NCBI RefSeq assembly: GCF_025452235.1
Contig: NZ_CP104965.1
Coordinates: forward strand, 2,476,501-2,540,500
DNA: 64,000 bases
Reading direction: 5' to 3'
Source of the DNA: Devosia neptuniae
Lineage (GTDB): Bacteria > Pseudomonadota > Alphaproteobacteria > Rhizobiales > Devosiaceae
In this document: piece after piece, positions 16,991 to 27,918 of the stretch
How positions within the stretch are numbered: the stretch's first letter is position 1
Layout: every line of letters starts with the position of its first letter
Made by a program: the position numbers and the translations under genes
The notes under the pieces: generated by a model
Seen by the model: the letters and a program-made list of their open reading frames with translations, nothing else
Told to the model about the DNA's origin: nothing
Databases searched by the model: none

Positions 16991-17362
16991 TCAGGCGTGC
17001 GGCGAGGGCAGGCCATCGGCGGAGAGGCGGGGCGCCTGCGCGGCGAGGCCGGGCGCGGTGAGATGGGCATAGCGTTCCTCAAAGGCCATGCCGGCGACGC
17101 TCAGGCGGGCGACCATAAGGGCCAGATCGGCCTGGGTCAGTGGTTCTCTGGTATCGATCCGCCCGAAAAACGGCATTCCGGGCTCGCGCCGATAGAGCCG
17201 ATTGGCGATGCGCAAGGCGCGGTCGAGGCATATTCGCCCGGTTTCTCCCAGCGTGCCGGATGGCTTGGATATCCTGACGAGATAATTGAGCGCCGCGACT
17301 TCGCGGCTCAGCCGATTATAGGCGACAATGGCGCGCTGGCTGAGATGAGGCTTTGTGGACAT
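16991..17362 (-). CDS. Conserved-looking hypothetical protein
   Basis: 123 residues, helical and basic in the N-terminal half (RAIVAYNRLSREVAALNYLV), with no signal peptide or membrane segment. The ATG at 17362 begins MSTKPHLSQ and follows a weak CAGAGG-like site. The frame stays open to 17839, but that part is repeat sequence. I do not recognise a family. The structured RNA candidate lies just downstream on the same strand. Confidence 0.6.
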   Translation of the reverse strand: MSTKPHLSQRAIVAYNRLSREVAALNYLVRISKPSGTLGETGRICLDRALRIANRLYRREPGMPFFGRIDTREPLTQADLALMVARLSVAGMAFEERYAHLTAPGLAAQAPRLSADGLPSPHA

Positions 17363-17445
17363 GCTGTTCCCCCAGAGGTGAAACCGGTGAGGATAGCAGT
17401 GTGGGTGAGGGCGGGGAGAAGTTTGTGGGCGGGGAGCCACGAAGC

Positions 17446-17770
17446 AATTCCCTCCCCCTTGTGAAAGGGTCAGGCTGAATCGACGTTTCAGGTTCTTGGA
17501 GTCAATTTCGAGAGCCACGATCTGCCTCCCTCCCCCTTGAGGGGAGGGATTGAGGGTGGGGGTTCTGCGCTTTTCGCCAACATAGAGCTTTTGGAGCGCG
17601 CAGAACCCCCACCCTAGCCCTCCCCTCAAGGGGGAGGGGAGGGCTAGGGTGGGGGCGCTCCGGTTCAAGTGAATGCTCAAGTCCCCACACACCTTGCTGC
17701 GGGGATATCTCGAGATGGGCCCCGGCCTGCGCCGGGGTGACACCGTGTTTGGGGGTGACACCGTGGGTGG
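17446..17770. repeat. Long inverted palindromic repeat cluster
   Basis: CCCCCTTGAGGGGAGGGATTGAGGG...GGGGGTTCTGCGC (about 17530-17571) faces its complement GCGCAGAACCCCCACCCT...CTCCCCTCAAGGGGG (about 17597-17635) across a 25-bp spacer, giving a stem of roughly 38 bp with few mismatches. A CCCCGGCCTGCGCCGGGG palindrome follows at about 17719. The same families recur near 50020, 53525 and 59460. Confidence 0.75.
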
Positions 17771-17786
17771 GGCAGGCGCAAGCGCC

Positions 17787-18074
17787 TCAGAGCGGGCGGC
17801 GGCGTTTGATGGCGGCGATACGCTCGGCGTCTTCGGCATTGAGAAAGCGGCCGCGCTCGAGGATTTCGAGCGAATATTCGTCGTAAGTCAGCCCCAGCTT
17901 CTCGGCCCGCCGGGCGCGCAGCAGGGCGATGTCATAGGGCACATCGAACGCCGCCTTCTGCGCCGCCGCCCATTCGAAATAAGTGCCAATCCCATTGGCG
18001 CCCCAGGGGCGCGGATCATCATCAAGCGGCGGGCCATTATTGGACAGGCGGGGCGGATCGGCAGGCTCGGTCAT
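17787..18074 (-). CDS. Small hypothetical protein
   Basis: 95 residues. An N-terminal segment PRLSNNGPPLDDDPRPWG is followed by GIGTYFEWAAAQKAAFDVPYD and a C-terminal helical, basic region ending IKRRRPL. I recall this type as a conserved small hypothetical in Hyphomicrobiales, but no function is known to me. ATG at 18074 or 18110; the shorter form starts with MTEPADPPR. It marks the last core-like gene before the CBASS island. Confidence 0.65.
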   Translation of the reverse strand: MTEPADPPRLSNNGPPLDDDPRPWGANGIGTYFEWAAAQKAAFDVPYDIALLRARRAEKLGLTYDEYSLEILERGRFLNAEDAERIAAIKRRRPL

Positions 18075-18266
18075 GCCGGAATGATCGACCGGCCAGGCCG
18101 GAGCGTCCAATGAATGTTTTCGATGGCGGGATTGGGTGGGTTTATGGGGGAGGGGGGATGACTGTGTGCCACGTAAAAGCTATTGCCCGTGGGCTATCGT
18201 CTCAAGGCGAGTAGACGCCCTCGGAATTGGTGAGCGTCGCCCGCTACCAGCGTCGCATGAGCCTAG

Positions 18267-18959
18267 CTATTTGCGGCGCGTCAATTTTATATTTCCGGCA
18301 GTGCTTAGCCCGCGATGCCATGCGCGGTTCGTCCAATACTGGCCCGCTAGCACGCCGCTATTCACGTCCTCAATGTTCAGCACTGCTGAGCCCTCAAATA
18401 CGGCATCGTCACTCGCGGCAAGTGTTTCTCGCCTATTCACTTGTTGATAGGTGTACGCCAAGCGGTGCGGGTGGCCGTCGCAGGGCTTAATTAGAGTCGT
18501 GCTTATGGTTCTAGATCTGTCGATGACGATTACTCCGTCTTCTATTCTCTCCGACCACATAGTCATCCTAATATTGTAAAATCCCAAATCGATCTTTGCA
18601 CTTAGTTTTGTTACCCCGAGCGGCGGCAAAACGGTGTCCGGAAGTCTAGGATCGAAAGGCGTACCTTCTGCTGCAGATTTCAGGAGCATCTCTCGGATAG
18701 GCCAATTGTGTTGGATTTCGACCTCATACTCTCCGTTCAGGTCGGGAAATATATGCTTGAGGAAGAGAAGCTTCCAAATCAGGCGCCAAACGGGCTTAAA
18801 GGCGAGGAGAATAAGAAGTGCACCCAAAATGCTCGTGACCCATCGGGCAGGCATTTCTAGGCCAGTTGCGACGCTTCCCCATTCAAGAACGTCGGCCGCC
18901 AGCAATGCCGCGGTTGCGAAGGTTAAAACGAGCAATCTGAACGGCAGCACTTGGTACAT
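18267..18959 (-). CDS. cap15: CBASS effector, Cap15-like (two TM helices plus beta-barrel)
   Basis: 230 residues: two N-terminal hydrophobic helices (about 6-24 and 40-58), then from residue 70 a beta-rich domain starting FPDLNGEYEVEIQHNW and continuing with DLGFYNIRMTMWSE and GSAVLNIEDVNSGVLAGQYW. This is the layout of the S-2TMbeta effectors called Cap15, whose beta-barrel binds a cyclic nucleotide and whose helices then disrupt the inner membrane and kill the infected cell. It is divergent from the CD-NTase with 93 bp between starts, whereas CBASS effectors usually sit in the same operon. Lower GC than neighbours suggests transfer. No family search was possible. Confidence 0.75.
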   Translation of the reverse strand: MYQVLPFRLLVLTFATAALLAADVLEWGSVATGLEMPARWVTSILGALLILLAFKPVWRLIWKLLFLKHIFPDLNGEYEVEIQHNWPIREMLLKSAAEGTPFDPRLPDTVLPPLGVTKLSAKIDLGFYNIRMTMWSERIEDGVIVIDRSRTISTTLIKPCDGHPHRLAYTYQQVNRRETLAASDDAVFEGSAVLNIEDVNSGVLAGQYWTNRAWHRGLSTAGNIKLTRRK

Positions 18960-19000
18960 GGGAACTCCACCGGATTTTGCGTAACCGCTCTTGCGACGAA

Positions 19001-19045
19001 TTGACGCAGTTCATATATGCAAAGCTAACCATGTCATCAAGGAGC
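19001..19045 (+). promoter_or_regulatory. Promoter and ribosome site of the CD-NTase operon
   Basis: TTGACG (19001-19006), a 17-bp spacer and GCTAAC (19024-19029) form a plausible sigma70-like promoter. AAGGAG follows 8 nt before the ATG at 19053. The Cap15 gene starts on the other strand 42 bp to the left of the -35, so the two promoters share this short region. Confidence 0.55.
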
Positions 19046-19052
19046 GTCCTCC

Positions 19053-20318
19053 ATGGCCTTGAATGCCCACCGCCTGTTCGAGAACCAAACGACCTACGGC
19101 AGTTTTCATAGCGCTATCACGGTTACGGAGAATCAAGAGAACCAGCTTCGCGCCGCTCGCGACGATATTCGCTCTGCTCTGAAGCGCGGTCTGCGCGACT
19201 GGGCTGACGTGGTCGAAAAGGCGATTTTGTTTGAGGACGTGGCCTCCAGCTTCCCGACTCCGCCGCTACGTCCGCGATTTCACATGCAGGGTAGCTTTTC
19301 CTATCGTACTCAGGTTGAACCTGCACAGTTTCCACCTCAGCAGATCGATCTGGACGACGGGCTATTCTTGCCGGTCTCCTACCTGACGAACAATGGCGCT
19401 AGGCATCCGGTCGTTGCCAGCAAAGGGCTCTTCGCGGCAGTCGAGCGGATTTTGCTGCCTCTGTGCAAGACCAAGGGCTGGAAGTTGGGCGATCCCAAAG
19501 ACTCTTGCGTGCGAGTAGAGATTTCTCAAACGGCACACGTGGACGTAGCACTTTATGCGATTCCTGACGCGCAGTTCGCTCAACTGGTTGAAGACGCTGC
19601 TGCCGCGCAGTTGCAGAAGGGCCTGGTGGACAATGCAGCACGCATACGTGATGAGGTCGAGTTTGACGCTGACCTCTACCGCCGCATTAGTGGAAGCGAA
19701 ATTATGCTTGCGCACCGGAAGGAAGGTTGGAAGCCGTCCGATCCTCGCAAGTTGGGCGATTGGTACCAAACAGCCGTTGATAACCATGGTAGCCAAGTCA
19801 GACGGGTTTCAAAGTACCTTAAGGGCTGGCGCGACTTCCAGTGGGAGAGTTCTCGCCTATCATCTATCGCAATAATGGCGGGCATCGTTGCGGCCTACGA
19901 CGCTGATCCCCAGGGGTTCGAAGATAGCCGCGATGACCTAGCCATTCTGTCGATTGCCAAGACCCTTCCGGCCTTTTTGTCGGCGAGGATCGACAACCCT
20001 GTTGTAGACGGCCAGCGGCTAGACGAGGGGTGGTCTGCGGATCAGCGCAATGAGTATGTGGCGGCGGCCAGCAGCTTGGCTAATTTGGTGCGGAGAGCGA
20101 TCGAAATGTCCGCCTCACCAACTGAGGCAGTACGTCTACTGCAAGAGGCATTCGGTCAGCGAATTCCGAAACACGAAGACTTAATAGAAGTAGAAGCTCT
20201 GCCGGCGCCTGCGGTCGTGCGTTCGGCCGAATATCGTGAACAGGTGGCCGCCGCAGCAGTAAGCGACGTTCGGCAGGCAGGAACTGCAACACGTCCGTGG
20301 AGCTCGCGAAACAAATAG
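19053..20318 (+). CDS. cdnA-like: CBASS CD-NTase (cyclic oligonucleotide synthase, DncV-like)
   Basis: 421 residues. The nucleotidyltransferase active site is complete: the GS motif at 80-81 (HMQGSFSYRTQV), the D-x-D pair at 99/101 (QQIDLDDGLFLPVSY), and the third acidic residue at 164 (ISQTAHVDVALY). The helical C-terminal half carries a DncV-like SMODS-associated region. On phage infection such enzymes make a cyclic di- or trinucleotide that activates the effector. The C-terminal tail ends ...RPWSSRNK; in E2-bearing CBASS the tail is the conjugation site. The downstream gene overlaps it by 22 bp. The clade letter is not certain. Confidence 0.82.
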   Translation: MALNAHRLFENQTTYGSFHSAITVTENQENQLRAARDDIRSALKRGLRDWADVVEKAILFEDVASSFPTPPLRPRFHMQGSFSYRTQVEPAQFPPQQIDLDDGLFLPVSYLTNNGARHPVVASKGLFAAVERILLPLCKTKGWKLGDPKDSCVRVEISQTAHVDVALYAIPDAQFAQLVEDAAAAQLQKGLVDNAARIRDEVEFDADLYRRISGSEIMLAHRKEGWKPSDPRKLGDWYQTAVDNHGSQVRRVSKYLKGWRDFQWESSRLSSIAIMAGIVAAYDADPQGFEDSRDDLAILSIAKTLPAFLSARIDNPVVDGQRLDEGWSADQRNEYVAAASSLANLVRRAIEMSASPTEAVRLLQEAFGQRIPKHEDLIEVEALPAPAVVRSAEYREQVAAAAVSDVRQAGTATRPWSSRNK

Positions 20319-20947
20319 TGAGTTGCCCGGTCTCTCCCCGTCAGCTTTCGGAAATCGCTGAAAAATTCCCCGACCTGCTTATTGAGCAGGTCGAACCTTT
20401 TCTGGTCTTGAGCGGCCAATTCGAACTCGTCCTGAATGGCGAAAGTTTCGACAGCTATTCGGTCAGGATCGAGGTTGAGGGCTTTCCCAAAATTGAGCCG
20501 AAGGTCTTTGAGCGCGGAGGAAGGGTGAAAGATGGGCAGCACCGCAACGGATCGGGCACGTGCTGCACTTGCGTCTTTGAGGTCTGGCGCGCGGGCAATC
20601 CGAACGCGAGTTTGGTAGACTTTCTAACGGGTCCGGTCCGGAATTTTTTCCTCGGCCACCAAGAGTTCGAGCGTACGAAAGTTTGGCCGTTTGGCGAGCT
20701 GAGCCACGGCCTAAAGGGCATTGTGGAGGCCGCCGCCGAACTCCTTGGCATTTCGGCTGACGAGGCTAAAGTGACCAGATATCTTCGCTTCCTAGCGCGG
20801 CGCAAAGGCGTCAGATACAGAAGGTGCCCTTGTGGCAGCGGAGACTACTTGCACCATTGCCATGGCAATGAGCTCAGGGAATTGCACCACAAGATAGAGA
20901 AGGCTCAGGCCCAATCGATTCTTCAGCGTCTGCTGGAAAGCAAATAA
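20297..20947 (+). CDS. CBASS E2-like protein with C-terminal SEC-C zinc motif
   Basis: 216 residues. Residues 23-150 look like a prokaryotic E2 fold: SYSVRIEVEGFPKIEPKVFE, then HRNGSGTCCTCVFEVW, which has the H-x-N-x(4)-C spacing of E2 active sites (candidate cysteines 89, 90 and 92), then NPNASLVDFLTGPVRNFFLG. The C-terminal SEC-C motif is CPCGSGDYLHHCH (C177, C179, C188, H189), a zinc site. In short type II CBASS an E2 without E1 acts on the CD-NTase C-terminus. The start is GTG at 20297, overlapping the CD-NTase; no E1 or JAB deconjugase lies nearby. The E2 assignment is by motif only. Confidence 0.72.
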   Translation: MELAKQIVSCPVSPRQLSEIAEKFPDLLIEQVEPFLVLSGQFELVLNGESFDSYSVRIEVEGFPKIEPKVFERGGRVKDGQHRNGSGTCCTCVFEVWRAGNPNASLVDFLTGPVRNFFLGHQEFERTKVWPFGELSHGLKGIVEAAAELLGISADEAKVTRYLRFLARRKGVRYRRCPCGSGDYLHHCHGNELRELHHKIEKAQAQSILQRLLESK

Positions 20948-20965
20948 GGAGCAAGGTACCTCTGC

Positions 20966-23593
<2,628 letters not shown>

Positions 23594-23677
23594 GAAAACA
23601 CACTTGCTCTGGGGGAGCGTTCAAGATGGGGAATTGCACAGCATATTGCAATGTGTCGCCGACATTAGCATTGCATG

Positions 23678-23692
23678 AACGGAGACGGAACA
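23678..23692 (-). promoter_or_regulatory. LexA (SOS) box upstream of uvrB
   Basis: GAAC-N7-GAAC on the plus strand, that is GTTC-N7-GTTC read toward uvrB, the direct-repeat LexA box of alphaproteobacteria. It ends 85 bp before the uvrB ATG at 23593. uvrB is a standard SOS gene, so induction by DNA damage is expected. Confidence 0.75.
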
Positions 23693-23859
23693 GGGCTGCT
23701 GACAGGGGGTGTCAGTACGAATGGGGTGATGGGGTAACTTCATGGTACGACAGAAAATTATTTGGCAATGTCGCCCTGCCGCCGGTTGCCGGAGCGGGTG
23801 GCGGCCCCTAGAAAGAAGGCGGGGGCGGGAAAAATCCGCCTGAAGTGGCGGGGCGGACG

Positions 23860-26740
23860 ATGCGGTTTGGGGGAATGGCCAGCCTTGCGCTGGCGGCGGC
23901 TTGGCGCGTGGCAATGGCGGTGCTGGCGCTGGCGGCGCTGACGGTTGCCGCGCTGGCGCAGACAGTTACGGTCAACCCGGCGACATTACCGAACCCGGTT
24001 TTGGGCGGCTCCTATTCGCAGACGATGTCGGCGACTGGCGGGTTAGCGCCCTATAGTTTTGCCGTGGAGCCGGGAGGGGCACTGCCGCCCGTGCTGAGTG
24101 TGAGTTCCGGCGGGGTGCTTTCCGGCACGCCGACTGCGCTCGGCACCTATAATTTCGTGGTTCGCGCGACAGACAGCACTGCCAGTGGTGCGGGCGGGCC
24201 GTTCTCCGGTGCGCAGTCCTATTCGTTGACCGTTGGGACCGCGCCGCCGCCCGTTGTCACGTCCGTCACTGTTCCTGCGAATGGCATCTGGACCGTCACG
24301 CAGAACCTGAACTTTATCGTCGATTTCGACCAGCCGGTGATGGTCACGGGAACACCGAGCATTGGGCTGACAGTGGGCGCGGCAACGAAACAAGCGTCCT
24401 ATATCAGTGGCTCTGGTTCGACCGCGCTCCGCTTCAGCTATGTCGTCGATCCCGGTGACGTGGATTTCGACGGCATCAATATCGGAATGCTGTCGCTCAA
24501 CGGTGGCACCATCCGCAACGCGACGGGCAGCGATGCGGTGCTGACGCTCGCTGGAGTGGGGTCGACAGCCGGCGTTTTGATCGACGGAAACGCCATTGTC
24601 GCTGTGGATGACAGCTACAGCGTGCAGGAAGATCAGCAATTGGTGGTTTCAGCCGCCAATGGCGTGCTGGCCAACGACACGGGCGCAAATCTGGTCGCCA
24701 CTCTGGTGGTTCCGCCGGCATCGGGCAGCTTCGGTCTTAACGCCGATGGTTCATTTACCTATACCCCGGCCGCCAATTTTTTCGGGACCGATAGCTTCCA
24801 GGTACGGGTCAGCAATGGCGCCTACACGGCCAATTCCACGGCGACGATTACGGTGGTTCCGGCGACGCCCGTGGTGAGCGGCGTAGCGCCGTCCCAAGGG
24901 CCGATGACGGGCGGAACGGCGGTGACGATCAGCGGCTCAGATCTGTTCAGGACGACCGGCGTGAGTTTTGGTGGTGTGCCTGCCAGCTTTACGGTGAATT
25001 CGGATACCTCACTCACCGCAACCGCGCCCGGGGGCAGCGTGGGTGCGGTGGATATCGTGGTCAGCAAAGGCAGTGCGAGGGCGACACTGGCAGGTGGCTT
25101 CACCTATGTCGGGCCGGGTGCCTTGAGCGTGAGCGATGGCGGGGATTTCTCCGCCTCGGGACCGGTGGGCGGTCCGTTTGCGCCGGCATCCAAGACCTGG
25201 ACGCTGAGCAATGGCGGCGGTAGCGACATCGATGTGCTGGTGAGCGGGCCAGGCGGGGTGTTCGATATCAGCGGAGCAGCTGATGGCGTGCCGTTTACGC
25301 TGGCGGCGGGTGGCAGCACGGATATCACGGTGAGCCTCAATGCCGGAGCCAATGGCTTGACGGCTGGCGCCGTGGGCGGCGCGGTGACTTTCGTCAACCA
25401 GACCAATGGCAGCGGGAATACCACGCGGCAGGTGAGTCTCGATGTGCAGGCGGCGGCGCTGGGTTCGGTGACGATCCGGCAGGAAACGGCCGGCAGCGAC
25501 GCGGTGTTCGGATTCCGCTCGGCGACGTCGGGGCTAAACCTGTCGATTGCCACGATGGGCGGCAGCGGGCAGAGCGCCGATATCGCGCTGCCGGCGGGAC
25601 GCTATAGCGTGGTAGCCGACGATATGAGCGGGGCCGGCTATAGCCTGGTGGGGCTGGTCTGTTCGGACAGCGACAGCGTGGGCGATGTGGCGAGCCGCAC
25701 GGCAAGCATCGTGCTGGATGCGGGCGAAGCGGTGATCTGCACTTTTAGCGCGGTCAATTCGGCGGAGGCGACCACGGTGCTGATCGAGGAATTTCTCGAC
25801 GGCAGGGCGCGACAGATATTGGCCAATATGCCGGACGGGCAGCGCCGTATCGGGCGATTGAACGGGGCGGTTTCGGGCGGCGGCAGCTTGGGCTCGACGC
25901 TGCTGAACTATCTGCCTGGGGTAGCCGAGGGCGGGCCGGTCGGGGTTTCGACCTCACTGGCGGCAATCGACGCCATGGCGGGCAACCAGCAGCCTGGGGC
26001 GCTGGATGTGTGGTTCGAGGGCAATTTCTCGCTGTTTGACAGCGAGGGCGGGGAAAAAGTTCAGCAGCGCCGCGCTGGGAGCGGATTATCTGCTCAATCC
26101 CGACCTATTGATCGGCGGTTTCGTGCAGTTCGATTTTGCTTCGCGCAATTTTGACGGTGGGGCAAAGGCATCGGGCACGGGGTGGCTGGCGGGGCCGTAT
26201 CTGACGGCGCGGCTGAGCGACAATCTCTATCTCGACCTGTTGGCGGCGGGCGGGCAATCGTCCAATACGATCAGCCCAAGCGGCAGTTATGAGGATGATT
26301 TCGACGCCACGCGCTATCTGCTGAGCGCGGCGCTGCAAGGCCAATGGAGCCACGACGCGTGGACCTTCTCGCCGCGTGCCCAGCTGAGTTATTTCGAGGA
26401 AACCAGCGATGGTTATGCCGATAGTCTGGGCGTGAGCATTCCGGCGGTGACGGCGGGGCTGGGGCAATTGGCTGTGGGGCCGGGGATCGGCTACCGGCTG
26501 ACGCTGGACAATGGCGTGGTGGTCGATCTGGGGCTGCGGGCCGAAGGCGTGCTGGACATTGCCGGCGGTTCGGAACTGGGCGAATTGCAAGGGCGGTTGT
26601 CGGGCACGGTGGGGTTTGGCCTGGTGGGGTTTGGCCTGGTGGGCGGCGCCAATATCGGTTTGTCGGCGCGGCTGGATGGGATTGGCTCGGGCGAGGATCG
26701 TAGCAGCGTTGGCGTCAGGTTGAGCCTGCCGGCGCGGTAG
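23860..26740 (+). pseudogene. Large secreted protein with autotransporter-like C-terminus, frameshifted
   Basis: A signal peptide (ending ALAALTVAALAQ) is followed by a putative-Ig segment (SGTPTALGTYNFVVRATDS), a cadherin-like repeat at about residue 246 (VAVDDSYSVQEDQQ; LNADGSFTYTPAANFFGTD), an IPT/TIG domain at about 337 (GTAVTISGSDLFRTTGVSFG), another beta-rich domain, and a beta-barrel region (GADYLLNPDLLIGGFVQFDF to the C-terminus). The first frame ends at 26154, but the barrel continues in another frame from about 26059; a 1-bp change at GGGGAAAAA (26050-26058) would join them. Probably a surface adhesin if intact. GTG at 23845 or ATG at 23860. Confidence 0.78.
26611..26640 (+). repeat. 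Perfect 15-bp tandem duplication
   Basis: GGGGTTTGGCCTGGT occurs twice in a row, encoding GFGLVGFGLVG in a predicted strand near the end of the barrel. It keeps the frame and is likely a recent slippage event. Confidence 0.85.
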
Positions 26741-26749
26741 GTTCATCGT

Positions 26750-26830
26750 CATCGCCCGGCTTGTCCGGGTGATCCATCTCTCAGCATCAGCTGAAGCATG
26801 GATTGCCCGGACAAGCCGGGCAATGACGGT
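26750..26830. repeat. Inverted palindromic repeat
   Basis: CCCGGCTTGTCCGGGTGATCC faces GGATTGCCCGGACAAGCCGGG around a short loop with AGCATCAGCT. It follows the autotransporter-like gene and may work as a terminator or transcript-end stabiliser. The C-C-G-G-C-T-T-G-T core is a common family in this order. Confidence 0.75.
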
Positions 26831-26900
26831 GGAACCTGGCTTGGGAGAACGCCCCTAAAGAGAACATCGCCGCACGGCGGGGTGTTGGAACGCCAAAACG

Positions 26901-26930
26901 AAAAAGGCCCGCGTGAAGCGGGCCTTTTTG
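26901..26930. terminator. Bidirectional terminator
   Basis: AAAAAGGCCCGC / GCGGGCCTTTTT is a strong hairpin with A and T tracts on both sides, so it can stop transcription from both directions between the plus-strand autotransporter-like gene and the minus-strand SH3 gene at 26960. Confidence 0.9.
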
Positions 26931-26959
26931 TTTGTCGTATGCCTTGGATCGGTTTGGGA

Positions 26960-27517
26960 TCAATAGACCTTGATCGAGGAGACCGTGCCGCGCAGATAGG
27001 TGGGGAGGGCCGGCTTGGACTGCACGATGCGTTCGCAATAGGACTGGAAGTAGCGGTCGCGGCAGGTGGCGACCGAGACGGCGCCGGTCAGCTGCACCGA
27101 AGCGAAGCGGTTGTCGAGATTTTGCAGGGCCAGATCGTCGATGGTGGTACCGCTGTTGAAGCAAGTGGAGGCGCCGGTGAAATTGGTGCCTTCGAAGAAG
27201 CACACGGTGCCGCGGCCATGGACGATGACGGGCTCGGGGTGGCGGCCGTAATCGACATAGAGGCTGGAGGCCCAGCCGCGCTGGTTATTGGCCGCAACCA
27301 GGCACCAGTCGCGCTGGCAGCGCAGCACCCGGATCGGGGTGTCGGCCGGGATGTGGCCGGTGACGGCAAAGGAGCGGTCGGGGCCAGAGGCCAGGACCAA
27401 GGGCTTGACGCTCCAGGCGTGCGTGCCGGTCTCGCCGGCAGCAAGGCTGGCCGTGGCGGCTCCAAGCAGCATGACGATGGCCAGGCAGGCCGAAATGAGA
27501 GTGGTGACAAGACGCAT
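26960..27517 (-). CDS. Secreted SH3-like and crystallin-fold protein
   Basis: 185 residues. A signal peptide (about 1-27, ending ASLAAG) is followed by an SH3-like domain (SFAVTGHIPADTPIRVLRCQ, DWCLVAANNQRGWASSLYVD) and a Cys-rich half with repeated Greek-key-like pattern: GTVCFFEGTNFTGASTCF, then VATCRDRYFQSYCERIV. The pattern fits beta/gamma-crystallin or peptidase-inhibitor I36 folds. Same architecture as the protein at 27919. ATG at 27517 follows GAGGGTTCC. Periplasmic or surface role unknown. Confidence 0.78.
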   Translation of the reverse strand: MRLVTTLISACLAIVMLLGAATASLAAGETGTHAWSVKPLVLASGPDRSFAVTGHIPADTPIRVLRCQRDWCLVAANNQRGWASSLYVDYGRHPEPVIVHGRGTVCFFEGTNFTGASTCFNSGTTIDDLALQNLDNRFASVQLTGAVSVATCRDRYFQSYCERIVQSKPALPTYLRGTVSSIKVY

Positions 27518-27665
27518 GATGGAACCCTCGCGAACAAAGCGCGCGCAACTTACCGCGCTGCCGCCCGATCTCCAAGCCCCGGATGCAGAAAGAAAAGGTG
27601 GGCGCGGCCCTTGAAGATGCGGCGTTTTGCGCAGGGGACCTGCCGCGTCCCCCCCAAACGGGAAG

Positions 27666-27806
27666 CTATCGCAGGGTCTGCTGGTGGAGGGTGACAGCGG
27701 TGCCCGAGGCCGCCTGGGTGGCGGGCAGGAAGACCACGATAGCGGCCGCTGCAAGAGCGATGGCCGCAATGATCTTCAGCAGCGTTCTGCCTTTATGGGA
27801 TTTCAT
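27666..27806 (-). CDS. 46-residue small membrane or secreted peptide
   Basis: An ORF too short for most gene callers: MKSHKGRTLL, then the hydrophobic stretch KIIAAIALAAAAIVVFLPAT, and a short polar tail. GAGGAG precedes the ATG by 9 nt. The basic N-terminus followed by a 20-residue hydrophobic run fits a signal anchor or a signal peptide. It lies between two secreted SH3/crystallin-like genes on the same strand. No family recognised. Confidence 0.6.
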   Translation of the reverse strand: MKSHKGRTLLKIIAAIALAAAAIVVFLPATQAASGTAVTLHQQTLR

Positions 27807-27859
27807 GGATGACGCTCCTCACTCAACGCCAGACAATTTTCGCCACACTAGAATAGAAA

Positions 27860-27891
27860 CGGGGCCGGACGAACAGAAGTTCCCGGCCCCG
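27860..27891 (-). terminator. Hairpin after the SH3/crystallin gene at 27919
   Basis: ACGGGGCCGG / CCGGCCCCGT with a 13-nt loop, followed on the minus strand by TTCTATT. It sits between the stop codon of the gene at 27919 and the small peptide gene. Confidence 0.6.
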
Positions 27892-27918
27892 TCCCGATAT
27901 GGTTGCTAGTTCAATACT

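Noticed and set aside
17691..17839. Extended N-terminus of the hypothetical at 16991
   Set aside because: The extension is translated palindromic repeat DNA.
20156..20542. Minus-strand ORF across the CD-NTase/E2 junction
   Set aside because: Shadow of the plus-strand genes; no ribosome site and no family match.
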